Assembly: GCA_050256135.1 (NCBI GenBank)
Contig: JBFWIF010000107.1
Location: forward strand, 1-6,662
Origin: RZYP01 sp050256135
GTDB taxonomy: Bacteria > Bacillota > Negativicutes > Acidaminococcales > Acidaminococcaceae
Direction of reading: 5' to 3'
DNA: 6,662 nt
In this document: piece after piece, positions 1-5,929 of the stretch
Layout of the letters: the number at the start of each line of letters is the position of its first letter
Position numbering within the stretch: the stretch's first letter is position 1
The notes under the pieces: model-generated
What the model was told of the DNA's origin: nothing
Seen by the model: only the letters and a program-made list of their open reading frames with translations
Database searches by the model: none
Translations under genes and position numbers: made by a program

Positions 1-29
1 AGACTTAATTCCGGAAAAATATCGTATAA

Positions 30-1073
30 TCAGCGGTTAGTAACCGCATTAGCGGGATGTTTTATTATTTGAAAGTCGGGTCCAAGGTTTCCGTTAGCTA
101 AAAGAGTCATAAAGATTAGCGATAAAGTTGATTCAGCACCTTGGTTGAGATTAACTCCGTCTTTTGTCAGAGCGTCATAGCAACCACCGGTAATGGTATC
201 ATAGAGAGAAAGTTTATTTATATTTTCGCCGTGATACCAGTTATGGGCAAGGGTGATTAATTCTTTGTATTCGTTTTTGCCTGAGACATTATAAGCCTCC
301 CAGCAAGCGAAGGCAATTGATGCTGCATCAATAGGCTGTTGATCATAGCAGGCAGTGGGGCGGTTTCTGAAAGACCAGCCTTGATTACCTATAATATTCA
401 GGTAGCCTTGGCTGAAGAGAATATCATTTAAAAACCCCAGGGTATCATAGGCTGCATTTAGACATTCTCTGTTGCCGTTGAAAGAATAAACACAGAAAAG
501 AGACTGGGGCAGTATTGCGTTGCAATAAGTTAGATAATTTTCAAACCACCGCCAATTTTTGCTTTTTGTTTGAGCATAAAGGTCTAATAAATGGCGGGAA
601 AGCCTATTTATAAGTTCAGGACGGACTGAATTGATTTCGGGGACGCGAGCTTTGCATAAGGCTATCAGAGTGTTGGCAACAGCACGTGGCGATGAAAAGC
701 CACGTGCTGTTGCTATACCGTCTATTAAAAGCTGCCCCGCTTTTTCACTGATCTCCTGGCGTGGCGACTGCGTAGCGGCACTGCAAGCCATGAGAGCTCT
801 GCCAATGCTGTCTTCTGAATCGAACTGCGAAGAATAACAGCCGTTCAACAAAAAATTACTCCAGGTTTTGTTGGTTTGTTTAGATTTTTCAAGATAATCA
901 AGAAACAGCTTCTGATAATCATATTTACTGTCATCCATGTGCAAACTAACCATAAGAGCGCGGGCGTTATCGTCTAAAGTATAGCCGCTGCCAGGATCTG
1001 GATTGGTTTTTATGGAAAACTGCAAGAGACCGTTTTCGTCAGTCATGGCTAGCAAATGTCGATAATCTGGCAT
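30..1073 (-). CDS. (alpha/alpha)6-barrel-like protein, companion of GT4 glycosyltransferase
   Basis: This 347-aa protein has no signal peptide or membrane segment, so it is probably cytoplasmic. It matches a family I recognise from proteins encoded next to, or fused to, GT4 glycosyltransferases and often annotated loosely as glycosyltransferase or glycosidase-like. The recognisable motifs, in order, are DDNARAL (34-40), SEDSIGRAL (86-94), SPRA (128-131), WFENYLTYCNAILPQ (176-190), DQQPIDA (244-250), TGGCYDAL (295-302) and NQGAEST (310-316). These conserved acidic and aromatic patches suggest a helical-barrel, carbohydrate-binding or carbohydrate-processing protein, but the reaction is unknown. 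In relatives I recall, the fourth motif usually reads Y-D/E-N-A, whereas here residue 184 is Cys. The start is set by GAGGT at 1083-1087, inside the end of the upstream gene. Only 6 bp separate the two genes, which suggests translational coupling. Family placement is fairly sure; function is not. Confidence 0.8.
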   Translation of the reverse strand: MPDYRHLLAMTDENGLLQFSIKTNPDPGSGYTLDDNARALMVSLHMDDSKYDYQKLFLDYLEKSKQTNKTWSNFLLNGCYSSQFDSEDSIGRALMACSAATQSPRQEISEKAGQLLIDGIATARGFSSPRAVANTLIALCKARVPEINSVRPELINRLSRHLLDLYAQTKSKNWRWFENYLTYCNAILPQSLFCVYSFNGNRECLNAAYDTLGFLNDILFSQGYLNIIGNQGWSFRNRPTACYDQQPIDAASIAFACWEAYNVSGKNEYKELITLAHNWYHGENINKLSLYDTITGGCYDALTKDGVNLNQGAESTLSLIFMTLLANGNLGPDFQIIKHPANAVTNR

Positions 1074-1079
1074 AGTTCA

Positions 1080-2237
1080 TTACCTCATTTGGGAAATTCT
1101 CCTATAATTTTCAAGTGTTTTGTTGATAAAATGGCAATAGTTTTTTCCTATGTTCGGCCACGTTATGGTTTTGCCAAAATCAGCAGCATTATTTTCGAGT
1201 TTTTGCTGCAATTGGCGGTTGTCTAGTATTTGGCTCAGAAGAGAGGCTAGTTCAGCTGGGTCATTGCTCTGTGCCAAAAGGCCACGCTCGTTTGCTAATA
1301 CTTCCTCGGCATAGGCATAAGCTGTTGAAACTATTGCGCGTCCACAGCCCAGAGCGAAGGCCATTGTGCCGCTGACTGCCTGATCGCGGTTTGGATAGGG
1401 GCTTAGATAGATATCTGTCATGTGGAGATAATCCCCTAATTCATCATCACTCAGAAATTTATTTACGAATATAATGTTGTTTTCTAAATCTAAATCTTTC
1501 ACAAGGTCTAAAAGCATATTGCGGTAACTTTCACCTTCACTATGTAGAAGATTTGGATGTGTTTTGCCCAAAATCAAATACCGAACGGATGGATAGGTGA
1601 GAGCGACTTTTGCCATGGCCCTTATACCTATTTCCAAACCTTTACCTGGTCCTATTAGTCCAAAAGTTGTAACAAGTTGATTATTTTTAAAGTTGTATTT
1701 TTGTTTTAATTCTTCTTGTGGGTGGTTTTGGAACAAAGGAACGCCATGATGAATTACAGATATTAAATCTGCGGGCGCTGCATAGAATTCATGCAATAAA
1801 TGTGCTGATTTGTTTGTCATGCAGACTATTCCTGCGGCTTGCCGGCAAAGTTCACGCAGAATATAATGTTGGCCTTGGCTTGGTTTTGGCAGGACTGAAT
1901 GAGTTATAACGATAAACGGTTTATGCAAGTGACTAATGAAGTCGAGAAGGTAATTGCCATCAGGACCGCCAAAAATGCCATATTCGTGCTGGACAACGAC
2001 TAGGTCAAAATCAGAATGCGTATTAGCAAATTCTGCGGCACGGATATAATCTTCTTTGTTGTGCTTATATAATTTAAAGGCAACTTCATTAGGATAATCA
2101 TAGCCGTTCTCTCTGTCAGAAATTGCCATGATTTCAAATTTTTGCCCTTGTGGCAGCAAGCTTTTGCGCAGATCCGTAGAAAAAGTAGCAATACCACATT
2201 GCTGAGGCAAATAAGTGCTTAGATTAAGAATAGCCAT
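1080..2237 (-). CDS. GT4-type glycosyltransferase, probable mannosyltransferase
   Basis: This 385-aa protein has GT-B fold architecture and no signal or membrane segment, so it should act in the cytosol or at the inner face of the membrane. The N-terminal Rossmann half contains GIATFSTDL (15-23) and HEYGIFGG (84-91), followed by HHGVP (163-167). The C-terminal donor-binding half contains FGLIGPGKG (192-200), YLILG (220-224) and SGTMAFALGCGRAIVST (289-305), then AEEVLA (310-315). The usual GT4 E-x7-E motif is altered: the first glutamate region reads DQAVSGTM. This matches the variant I recall from the subfamily paired with the helical-barrel partner encoded downstream. Placement behind a GDP-mannose synthase gene makes GDP-mannose the likely donor; that is inference from context. 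A GAGGAG site at 2248-2253, 9 nt from the ATG, supports the start. The gene begins 20 bp after the preceding stop. The acceptor is unknown. Confidence 0.87.
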   Translation of the reverse strand: MAILNLSTYLPQQCGIATFSTDLRKSLLPQGQKFEIMAISDRENGYDYPNEVAFKLYKHNKEDYIRAAEFANTHSDFDLVVVQHEYGIFGGPDGNYLLDFISHLHKPFIVITHSVLPKPSQGQHYILRELCRQAAGIVCMTNKSAHLLHEFYAAPADLISVIHHGVPLFQNHPQEELKQKYNFKNNQLVTTFGLIGPGKGLEIGIRAMAKVALTYPSVRYLILGKTHPNLLHSEGESYRNMLLDLVKDLDLENNIIFVNKFLSDDELGDYLHMTDIYLSPYPNRDQAVSGTMAFALGCGRAIVSTAYAYAEEVLANERGLLAQSNDPAELASLLSQILDNRQLQQKLENNAADFGKTITWPNIGKNYCHFINKTLENYRRISQMR

Positions 2238-2257
2238 GTTGTCACACTCCTCATTCT

Positions 2258-3304
2258 TTATAATAAGTCAAGACGGCCTTTGTCTTGGAGAATTTTTGTT
2301 ACGTCACGCATGTTTTGGGCTTTTTCACGACTTGTAACCAGAATAATGTCACCGGCTTCTACGACAAGCAGGTTTTCAACGCCATAAAGAACGATTGTTT
2401 TATTTTCCTGACCGATTAGGCATTTTTTGCTTTCCAAAGCAAGTATGTCGCTGCCGATAAAACAATTTCCTTCGGAATCATTATCAAATAAGTTGCTGAA
2501 GGCTTCCCAATTGCCTAGATCATACCAACGGAAGCTACTTTCTACCACAGCCATGATTGTGCTTTTTTCAGAAATACCGTTATCTAAACTTATACTAGGA
2601 AGATTATCATACGCTTTTAAATAGGAATGGTAACCTCTTGCAATCTCTGAGTAGATAGTCGGAAGGTAATTTGCATATTCAGCATACAGTATTCCAATCC
2701 GTCCCATATATATGCCGGAATTCCAAAGATAGTTCCCGGTGTCGATATAGTTCTGTGCTGTTAAGGCATCCGGTTTTTCACGAAATGAACGTACTTTATA
2801 TACGTTAGGAAGAAGACTTTCATGCTGCAAGTCTTTTTCGATGTAACCATAGCCTGTTTCAGGACAAGTAGGAGTAATGCCGATTGTTACAAGTAAACCC
2901 TGTTCTGCGGCACTGACAGCACTTTTTATGCTTTCAAGAAATGCTGAAGTTTCAGGAATAAAATGGTCGGCGGGGAAAATGCCTAAAATCGTATCAGGGT
3001 TTTCGAGACCGAGTTTGGCGAGTATTAAGCCGATTGCCGGTGCAGTATTTTTGCCTTCGGGTTCGCTCAAGATTTCAATCATGTCAGCATCCAAACGATT
3101 ATTTACTAATGATTTCGTAGTATCAAGCAGGTTATCGCTGGTAATAATGATTACTTTGGTTGAACCAGCAACGATAAGGCGTGTAATTGTATTGTCGAGC
3201 ATTGAGTGTTCGTCGATGAGCTTGCAAAATTGTTTAGGATAATTCAGGCGGCTCTTAGGCCATAACCGATTACCTTTGCCGCCGGCTAAAATGACAGATA
3301 TCAT
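2258..3304 (-). CDS. manC: mannose-1-phosphate guanylyltransferase (GDP-mannose synthesis)
   Basis: This enzyme makes GDP-mannose from mannose 1-phosphate and GTP in the cytosol. The 348-aa protein carries the nucleotidyltransferase signature VILAGGKGNRLWPKSR (4-19) followed by PKQF (23-26). PADH (111-114), ETGYGYIE (149-156), the sugar-binding stretch FREKPDALTAQNY (174-186), YLWNSGIY (192-199) and WYDLGNWEAF (260-269) also fit the family. The length corresponds to the short form without the fused phosphomannose isomerase cupin domain of about 470-aa enzymes. Asn12 replaces the commoner Thr of GGxGTRLWP. The reading frame is open back to 3370, but the ATG at 3304 is chosen: GGAGGT at 3315-3320 stands 10 nt before it, and the family signature begins at once. 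It is first in the three-gene operon and supplies the presumed donor sugar for the glycosyltransferase behind it. The symbol is by homology of motifs; other names are in use. Confidence 0.92.
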   Translation of the reverse strand: MISVILAGGKGNRLWPKSRLNYPKQFCKLIDEHSMLDNTITRLIVAGSTKVIIITSDNLLDTTKSLVNNRLDADMIEILSEPEGKNTAPAIGLILAKLGLENPDTILGIFPADHFIPETSAFLESIKSAVSAAEQGLLVTIGITPTCPETGYGYIEKDLQHESLLPNVYKVRSFREKPDALTAQNYIDTGNYLWNSGIYMGRIGILYAEYANYLPTIYSEIARGYHSYLKAYDNLPSISLDNGISEKSTIMAVVESSFRWYDLGNWEAFSNLFDNDSEGNCFIGSDILALESKKCLIGQENKTIVLYGVENLLVVEAGDIILVTSREKAQNMRDVTKILQDKGRLDLL

Positions 3305-3605
3305 TCTGCTAGACACCTCCGTCCTTTTGAATTGTAACAATATTCTAATATTAGTATACCACCAGCACAAGTAGACGTAAAATGTACAACCGTTACTGGT
3401 TAGAAAGATTTTAGGTGAGCTGGACAGTTAACCATTTTCTACAGCAGGATAAATCGAAAAAAGAATGAATATTTAACACTGAAAGATACAGAAGAATCAA
3501 AAAAATGCATTTTATTGATCTATGCGTACGAAGAAAATAAAGAATGCTGGAGTAAAAATCTTTCAAAAGTTAAAAACGGAAATTGAAAGTGCAGAGGTGT
3601 TGATT
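3305..3605. other. divergent intergenic region
   Basis: This stretch of about 300 bp separates the minus-strand operon from the plus-strand secreted-protein gene. Its left part holds the operon promoter and Shine-Dalgarno site. The right two thirds are A-rich on the plus strand, and I found no convincing promoter for the plus-strand gene. TGGACA at 3421-3426 resembles a -35, but the best -10 at 18 nt (CAGGAT, 3445-3450) is poor. TTGATC at 3515-3520 also lacks a good partner. I see no strong hairpin, tRNA or coding sequence here. The plus-strand gene may use an alternative sigma factor or a promoter too degenerate to call by eye. Confidence 0.5.
3353..3381 (-). promoter_or_regulatory. sigma-A-type promoter of the GDP-mannose operon
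   Basis: Read on the minus strand, TTTACG (3376-3381, 4 of 6 to TTGACA) is followed by a 17-nt spacer and TATACT (3353-3358, 5 of 6 to TATAAT). TGG directly before the -10 provides an extended -10 motif (TGn). Transcription should start near 3346, giving a leader of about 40 nt that holds the GGAGGT site of the guanylyltransferase. No other promoter is evident inside the operon, so the three genes are probably co-transcribed from here. Confidence 0.6.
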
Positions 3606-5015
3606 ATGCTTAAAAAAGTAATCTTGTTTCCTTTACTCGCTTTCCTCCTTCTTTTGGCGGAATATTGTGGAATTTCGCAGACTTTTGCAAATGCATCATC
3701 TTCGAAAAATACTATAAAAATTGTTGTTGATTCTTATCATTCACATAATTTTATTAACCTACCGCCGGATGTGAATCTTTATGATTATCATTATTTGTAT
3801 GGCTTTCGTCACTTGTTCCGGTATCTGGAAAGCAGGGGGGTTAAAATCGATGAAATAACGACCGGGCCGATTAATAAGAACAAAATTGAGAATGCAGATA
3901 TGTTTTTTATAAATTTAACCAGTATGGATATGCCACCATTTCGTATGTCGGAAATTAAAGCAATCAAACAATATGTAGAAAGCGGTGGTAGTTTGCTTGT
4001 GGTTACTGACCACTCGAATTGCTACTATCATGCGTATAAACTTGCGCAATTATTTGAGGAACTGGGCTTGGAAGTTACGACTGAAACTGCTTGTGATAAG
4101 GCACCGCAGACTTTAGCAAATGGTAATGGCTGGATAGTAATCAATCATTTTCAAGCACATGAAATTACTAAAAATCTTAAGGCAGTGGCAATGATGACTG
4201 GTGGTACAGTTGACGACCGTTATGGCATAGCGTTTACATCTGATGCTGCTTGGGGTGACCAGTGGATTGTGCATCCTTATGGTGAAGGTGACGCGCAGGG
4301 ATTTTATGGCAACTGGGCTTTAGACAAAGGTGAGAGAACAGGTAAAATGGCTGTCATGCTGGCGAAAAATTTCGGACGTGGCAGAATTTTTGTTGTAGGT
4401 GATCAAAATATGTGGGGAGATGCCTTTTGCAATTATGCCGACAATTATAAATTATGGCTGAATTCGGTGGCTTGGCTGACTGGAGAAAAGCAACTTGCTG
4501 ACCCTGAGTCGTACGAAAAATGGCAAAAACCGCATGTTGTTTTGTATGAAAATTACCAAAATGCTGCTTGGGGTAATTGTGACGATGAAGGATTTTTCAA
4601 TCTTTTTGTTGCCTTGGAACGTGAATACTGGGTTTTTGCTTCGAATAACCTTGTAGGTGACCCTGAACTAATAATTTTCGCTCATGACGGTTATGGACTT
4701 TCTGAAGGAGAAATAAAAGGGTTTCTCAAACATTTAAAGTCCGGAAAAAATATCATTGTTTTGAATTCTTCGCTGATTAGCTCGGGCAAATCAGCGCTGA
4801 TTGAACAGCTTGCCGATAAACTTGGCGAACCTCGAATCGACGAGTATCAGAAAGAAGCTTCTTATAATTGGGCAGGAACTGGTTCAGTTATCTTATTTAA
4901 GGAGAGTTCGGCCTATATCAATAAAACTATACCGCATCCGCAGCAACGCCCTAATGATAATCAAAAAGCCGATTTAGATTATCTTATTGCTCGATTAGAC
5001 CAATATTTACATTGA
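3606..5015 (+). CDS. secreted two-domain GATase1/DUF4350-like protein
   Basis: This 469-aa protein is exported. The N-terminus is MLKK plus a hydrophobic core (residues 5-19), with a plausible signal peptidase I site after Ala-Asn-Ala (28-30). No lipobox precedes Cys21. The mature part looks like a class I glutamine-amidotransferase-like or DUF4350/ThuA-like fold. A strand (IKIVVDS, 37-43) is followed by FRHLFRYLESRGVKI (67-81), IENADMFFINL (94-104) and the typical YVESGGSLLVVTDHSN (123-138), with a later strand GRGRIFVVGDQNMWGD (257-272). A second, shorter copy of the pattern seems present at 309-405: VVLYEN, then LIIFAH, then LKSGKNIIVLNSS. There is no obvious GxCxG nucleophile elbow, so it may bind rather than hydrolyse. 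The in-frame ATG at 3522 has no Shine-Dalgarno site, whereas AGAGGT lies 7 nt before the chosen start. It is divergent from the mannose operon. Function is unknown; the fold call is moderate. Confidence 0.72.
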   Translation: MLKKVILFPLLAFLLLLAEYCGISQTFANASSSKNTIKIVVDSYHSHNFINLPPDVNLYDYHYLYGFRHLFRYLESRGVKIDEITTGPINKNKIENADMFFINLTSMDMPPFRMSEIKAIKQYVESGGSLLVVTDHSNCYYHAYKLAQLFEELGLEVTTETACDKAPQTLANGNGWIVINHFQAHEITKNLKAVAMMTGGTVDDRYGIAFTSDAAWGDQWIVHPYGEGDAQGFYGNWALDKGERTGKMAVMLAKNFGRGRIFVVGDQNMWGDAFCNYADNYKLWLNSVAWLTGEKQLADPESYEKWQKPHVVLYENYQNAAWGNCDDEGFFNLFVALEREYWVFASNNLVGDPELIIFAHDGYGLSEGEIKGFLKHLKSGKNIIVLNSSLISSGKSALIEQLADKLGEPRIDEYQKEASYNWAGTGSVILFKESSAYINKTIPHPQQRPNDNQKADLDYLIARLDQYLH

Positions 5016-5029
5016 TGTTTTTAATTTAG

Positions 5030-5082
5030 AAAAAGTTAACCCGGGCATGACGTTTTGAAATCCGTCATGCCCGGGTTGTTTG
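5030..5082. terminator. convergent terminator, perfect 15-bp hairpin
   Basis: The arms 5038-5052 and 5063-5077 are perfectly complementary over 15 bp, with a CCCGGGCATGACG core, around a 10-nt loop. The hairpin lies between two convergent genes, 22 bp past the plus-strand stop and 34 bp past the minus-strand stop. On the minus strand it is followed after 3 nt by five T (5030-5034), a fair rho-independent terminator for the CAP gene. On the plus strand the tail is only GTTTGAT, so termination of the plus-strand gene is less certain. Confidence 0.8.
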
Positions 5083-5111
5083 ATAAAAATAATTATAAAT
5101 TTAAAAGTACA

Positions 5112-5654
5112 TTAACCATCAATAAATTCTTGGACTACGAAAACTCTTCCTCTGGAAGCTTCTACGATACCAATGCCAACTTGAGTATAATTTATATTAA
5201 GAATATTTGCTTTATGCTCAGGACTATGCATAAAAGCTTGTTGCGCAGCATAAACACTTTCATTAAAAGCAAGATTTTCGCCAGCATAATTAAAAACTAT
5301 CTTTTGTTCTTGCATGCGTTCAAAAGGAGATTGCCCTTCTGGATTGACATGGGAGAAGAAATCGCGTTTGATCATGTCTTTGGCGTAGTTTTCTGCTAAC
5401 TTGGCTAGATGGGGATTGAACTGAAGGGGAGCCAATCCTTTTTCTTTACGATCGTTATTTATTAATTTCAAGGCATGGCGTTGATCGAAGGACATGGCGG
5501 CCATTTCTGAGGTGGTGTGAGGTGCGGACGGAGCAGCTTCAGCTGATGTTTGTTTTACAGAAGACGCAAAGCAATTTGATTCTAAGTTTGTAAAGCAGAA
5601 TAGAGAAAATATGCAAAAAAAAGAAAAAAACATGGATAACAATTTATGCTGCAT
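5112..5654 (-). CDS. secreted CAP/SCP-domain (YkwD-like) protein
   Basis: This 180-aa exported protein begins with a short basic N-terminus and a hydrophobic, Phe-rich core (residues 5-22). A signal peptidase I cut near Ala30 is likely. A Ser/Ala/Pro linker (31-52) leads to a single CAP domain (about 56-178) of the bacterial YkwD type. Seen are LINNDRKEKGLAPL (64-77), SHVNPEGQSPFERM (101-114), AGENLAF (124-130), SPEHKANIL (144-152) and VGIGIV (159-164). His102, Glu126, His147 and Glu176 fit the cavity residues of the CAP family. Related Firmicute proteins are cell-envelope or spore-associated; no enzyme activity is firmly established. ATG at 5654 is preferred because AAGG stands 7 nt upstream, although a TTG codon directly before it (5657) is in frame. 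There are no lysin or SLH anchoring motifs, so it is probably periplasmic or released. It is a single-gene transcription unit with its own promoter. Confidence 0.92.
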   Translation of the reverse strand: MQHKLLSMFFSFFCIFSLFCFTNLESNCFASSVKQTSAEAAPSAPHTTSEMAAMSFDQRHALKLINNDRKEKGLAPLQFNPHLAKLAENYAKDMIKRDFFSHVNPEGQSPFERMQEQKIVFNYAGENLAFNESVYAAQQAFMHSPEHKANILNINYTQVGIGIVEASRGRVFVVQEFIDG

Positions 5655-5709
5655 CAAATCACCTTCCTTAGTAGTGGTATTTTTGAGCCAAATACTTGAA
5701 TTATAAACC

Positions 5710-5744
5710 TAAATAATCTCATGAGTTAGCCATGAGATTATTTA
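5710..5744. repeat. perfect 14-bp inverted repeat in the CAP gene leader
   Basis: Arms 5710-5723 and 5731-5744 (TAAATAATCTCATG and its complement) pair perfectly over 14 bp with a 7-nt loop. The repeat lies downstream of the predicted CAP promoter and 56 bp upstream of the start codon, so it would form a hairpin in the untranslated leader. No T-run follows directly on either strand, so it is not a standard terminator. It could be an operator, an mRNA-stabilising leader stem or a chance AT-rich palindrome. Confidence 0.6.
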
Positions 5745-5781
5745 ACAAATGCTTTTAATTGTATTTTTTTATACTGGATAC

Positions 5782-5811
5782 ATTCTACACCAAAAGACAG
5801 ATAAGTGTCAA
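5782..5811 (-). promoter_or_regulatory. sigma-A-type promoter of the CAP gene
   Basis: On the minus strand a consensus -35 TTGACA (5806-5811) is followed by an 18-nt spacer and TAGAAT (5782-5787, 5 of 6 to TATAAT). Transcription should begin near 5775, giving an untranslated leader of about 120 nt. The site lies between the terminator of the upstream gene and the CAP start, as expected for an independent unit. Confidence 0.6.
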
Positions 5812-5848
5812 ATTTGTGAATTATTTTGCAACGAGCTTATGCCTTCAA

Positions 5849-5884
5849 TAAAAAAGCATCCGGATACGATGATCCGGATGCTTA
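5849..5884 (-). terminator. rho-independent terminator of the OmpA-domain gene
   Basis: Arms 5854-5865 and 5872-5883 (AAGCATCCGGAT and its complement) form a perfect 12-bp stem with a 6-nt loop. On the minus strand the stem runs straight into six T (5850-5855). It lies about 45 bp after the stop codon of the OmpA-domain gene and separates that gene from the CAP promoter. Confidence 0.9.
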
Positions 5885-5929
5885 AACCGAAGTAGACTTA
5901 TTTATTGCTTGTAGTTGTTACCTGCACTC

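Noticed and set aside
1..29. Possible fourth gene of the operon downstream of the barrel protein
   Set aside because: The 29 bp hold no start codon, Shine-Dalgarno site or hairpin, so whether the operon continues cannot be decided here.
631..837. Small plus-strand open frame inside the barrel-protein gene
   Set aside because: It lies antisense to a conserved coding region, has no recognisable family, and arises partly from the palindrome at 676-713.
2877..3242. Plus-strand 121-codon open frame within the guanylyltransferase gene
   Set aside because: It is antisense to the most conserved part of the enzyme and has no signs of an independent gene.
3305..3370. Upstream extension of the guanylyltransferase to a start at 3370
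   Set aside because: The extra residues run through the promoter and Shine-Dalgarno site and are not part of the family's N-terminus.
3522..3605. Upstream start of the secreted plus-strand protein at 3522
   Set aside because: It has no Shine-Dalgarno site and would bury the signal peptide behind 28 charged residues; the ATG at 3606 has AGAGGT in place.
5055..5399. Plus-strand open frame overlapping the CAP gene and the terminator hairpin
   Set aside because: It begins inside a terminator stem, lacks a Shine-Dalgarno site, and is antisense to a clear CAP domain.
5655..5657. TTG start codon for the CAP protein
   Set aside because: It is possible, but ATG directly after it has better Shine-Dalgarno spacing. 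The difference is one residue.
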